Source: Stomoxys calcitrans
Lineage: Eukaryota > Arthropoda > Insecta > Diptera > Muscidae
DNA length: 64,000 nt
Assembly (NCBI RefSeq): GCF_963082655.1
Contig: NC_081552.1
Coordinates: 199,066,781 to 199,130,780, forward strand
Reading direction: 5' to 3'
Positions 63,633 to 64,000 of the stretch are shown piece by piece (the stretch's first letter is position 1; every line of letters starts with the position of its first letter). Made by a program: the position numbers and the translations under genes. The notes beneath the pieces were generated by a model. That model searched no databases and had not been told where the DNA came from. It was given only the letters and a program-made list of their open reading frames with translations.

Positions 63633-64000
63633 TATACCCTCCGCTATTGGATGGGGGTATACTAATTTCGTCATTCTGTTTGTAACTACCCGAAATATTC
63701 GTCTAAGACCCCATAAAGTATAAATATTCTTGATCGTCATGACATTATATGTCGATCTAGCTATGTCCGTCCGTCCGTCTGCCTGTCGAAAGCACGCTAA
63801 CTTTCGAAGGAGAAAAGCTAGGTGCTTGAAATTTTGCAAAGATACATCTTATTAGTGTAGGTCGGTTGGGATTTTAAATGGGCCATATCGGTCCATGTTT
63901 CGATATAGCTGCCATATAAGCCGATCTTGACTTCTTGAGCCACTAGAGGCCACAATTCTTATCCGACTTGGCTGAAATTTTGCATGAAGTGTTTTATTAT
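63633..64000. mobile_element. HINE, runs off the window
   Basis: Left end 'tataccctccgctattggat', 'ccccataaagtataaatatt', 'gatctagctatgtccgtccg', then type A units 'gatatagctgccatataagc' and 'gacttcttgagccactagag'. Same layout as 2922-4396. Confidence 0.85.

Overview
The window reads as nuclear DNA of a higher (calyptrate) fly, most likely a muscid such as a stable-fly or horn-fly relative. The reasons are the AT-rich base composition, introns with fly-type splice sites, Inr/DPE and TATA core promoters, a DUF1091-type secreted-protein gene, Jockey-clade LINE remains, mariner/Tc1/hAT/Helitron elements, and above all wall-to-wall repeats whose core ('ctataaagtatatatattc' followed by 'gatctagccatgtccgtccg') resembles Drosophila INE-1/DINE-1 Helentron-associated elements (HINEs). 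The species is inferred, not proven. There are no rRNA genes, CRISPR arrays, operons or convincing stand-alone tRNA genes.

Layout. 1-10.96 kb: HINE copies with internal 153-bp tandem arrays, a 302-bp tandem array carrying a tRNA-SINE, LINE scraps, a mariner scrap and a short unique stretch rich in ATCGAT. 10.96-15.29 kb: one decayed Jockey-type LINE (endonuclease, reverse transcriptase, RNase H) broken by a mariner-type MITE and a SINE. 15.3-18.4 kb: a HINE and a dead mariner. 18.45-20.3 kb: promoter/exon duplicon 1 (minus). 20.35-22.5 kb: a non-autonomous Helitron. 22.5-35.2 kb: HINEs, SINEs, duplicon 2 (minus, 26.0-27.5 kb), a 571-bp long-TIR element and MITEs. 35.52-36.2 kb: the one gene that can be modelled completely, a three-exon DUF1091-like secreted protein. 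36.4-42.2 kb: HINEs, a hAT element with 8-bp target duplication, duplicon 3 (minus). 42.25-45.08 kb: a large inverted repeat whose two arms each carry an outward-facing Inr+DPE promoter and a first exon ending in a consensus splice donor. 45-46.9 kb: SINE, HINE and a 228-bp (AT)n tract. 47.2-61.3 kb: four further promoter/exon duplicons (plus), separated by AT-rich micro-repeats and HINEs. 61.3-64 kb: a Tc1 remnant split by a HINE, a MITE and another HINE.

The pattern that no single feature explains is the symmetry around about 43.6 kb. Three copies of the same promoter/first-exon block lie to the left on the minus strand and four lie to the right on the plus strand. They flank an inverted repeat that itself fires outward in both directions, and shared sequence blocks between the arms extend the inverted homology from about 40 to 48 kb. 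All seven copies keep the promoter motif CAACAGGTTGC. The right-hand copies 1-3 keep an ATG-started reading frame but have lost the splice-donor consensus that left copies 1 and 2 keep. Coding status of this family is uncertain and no known family was recognised. Several insertions can be ordered in time from target duplications and paralogous empty sites in the window.
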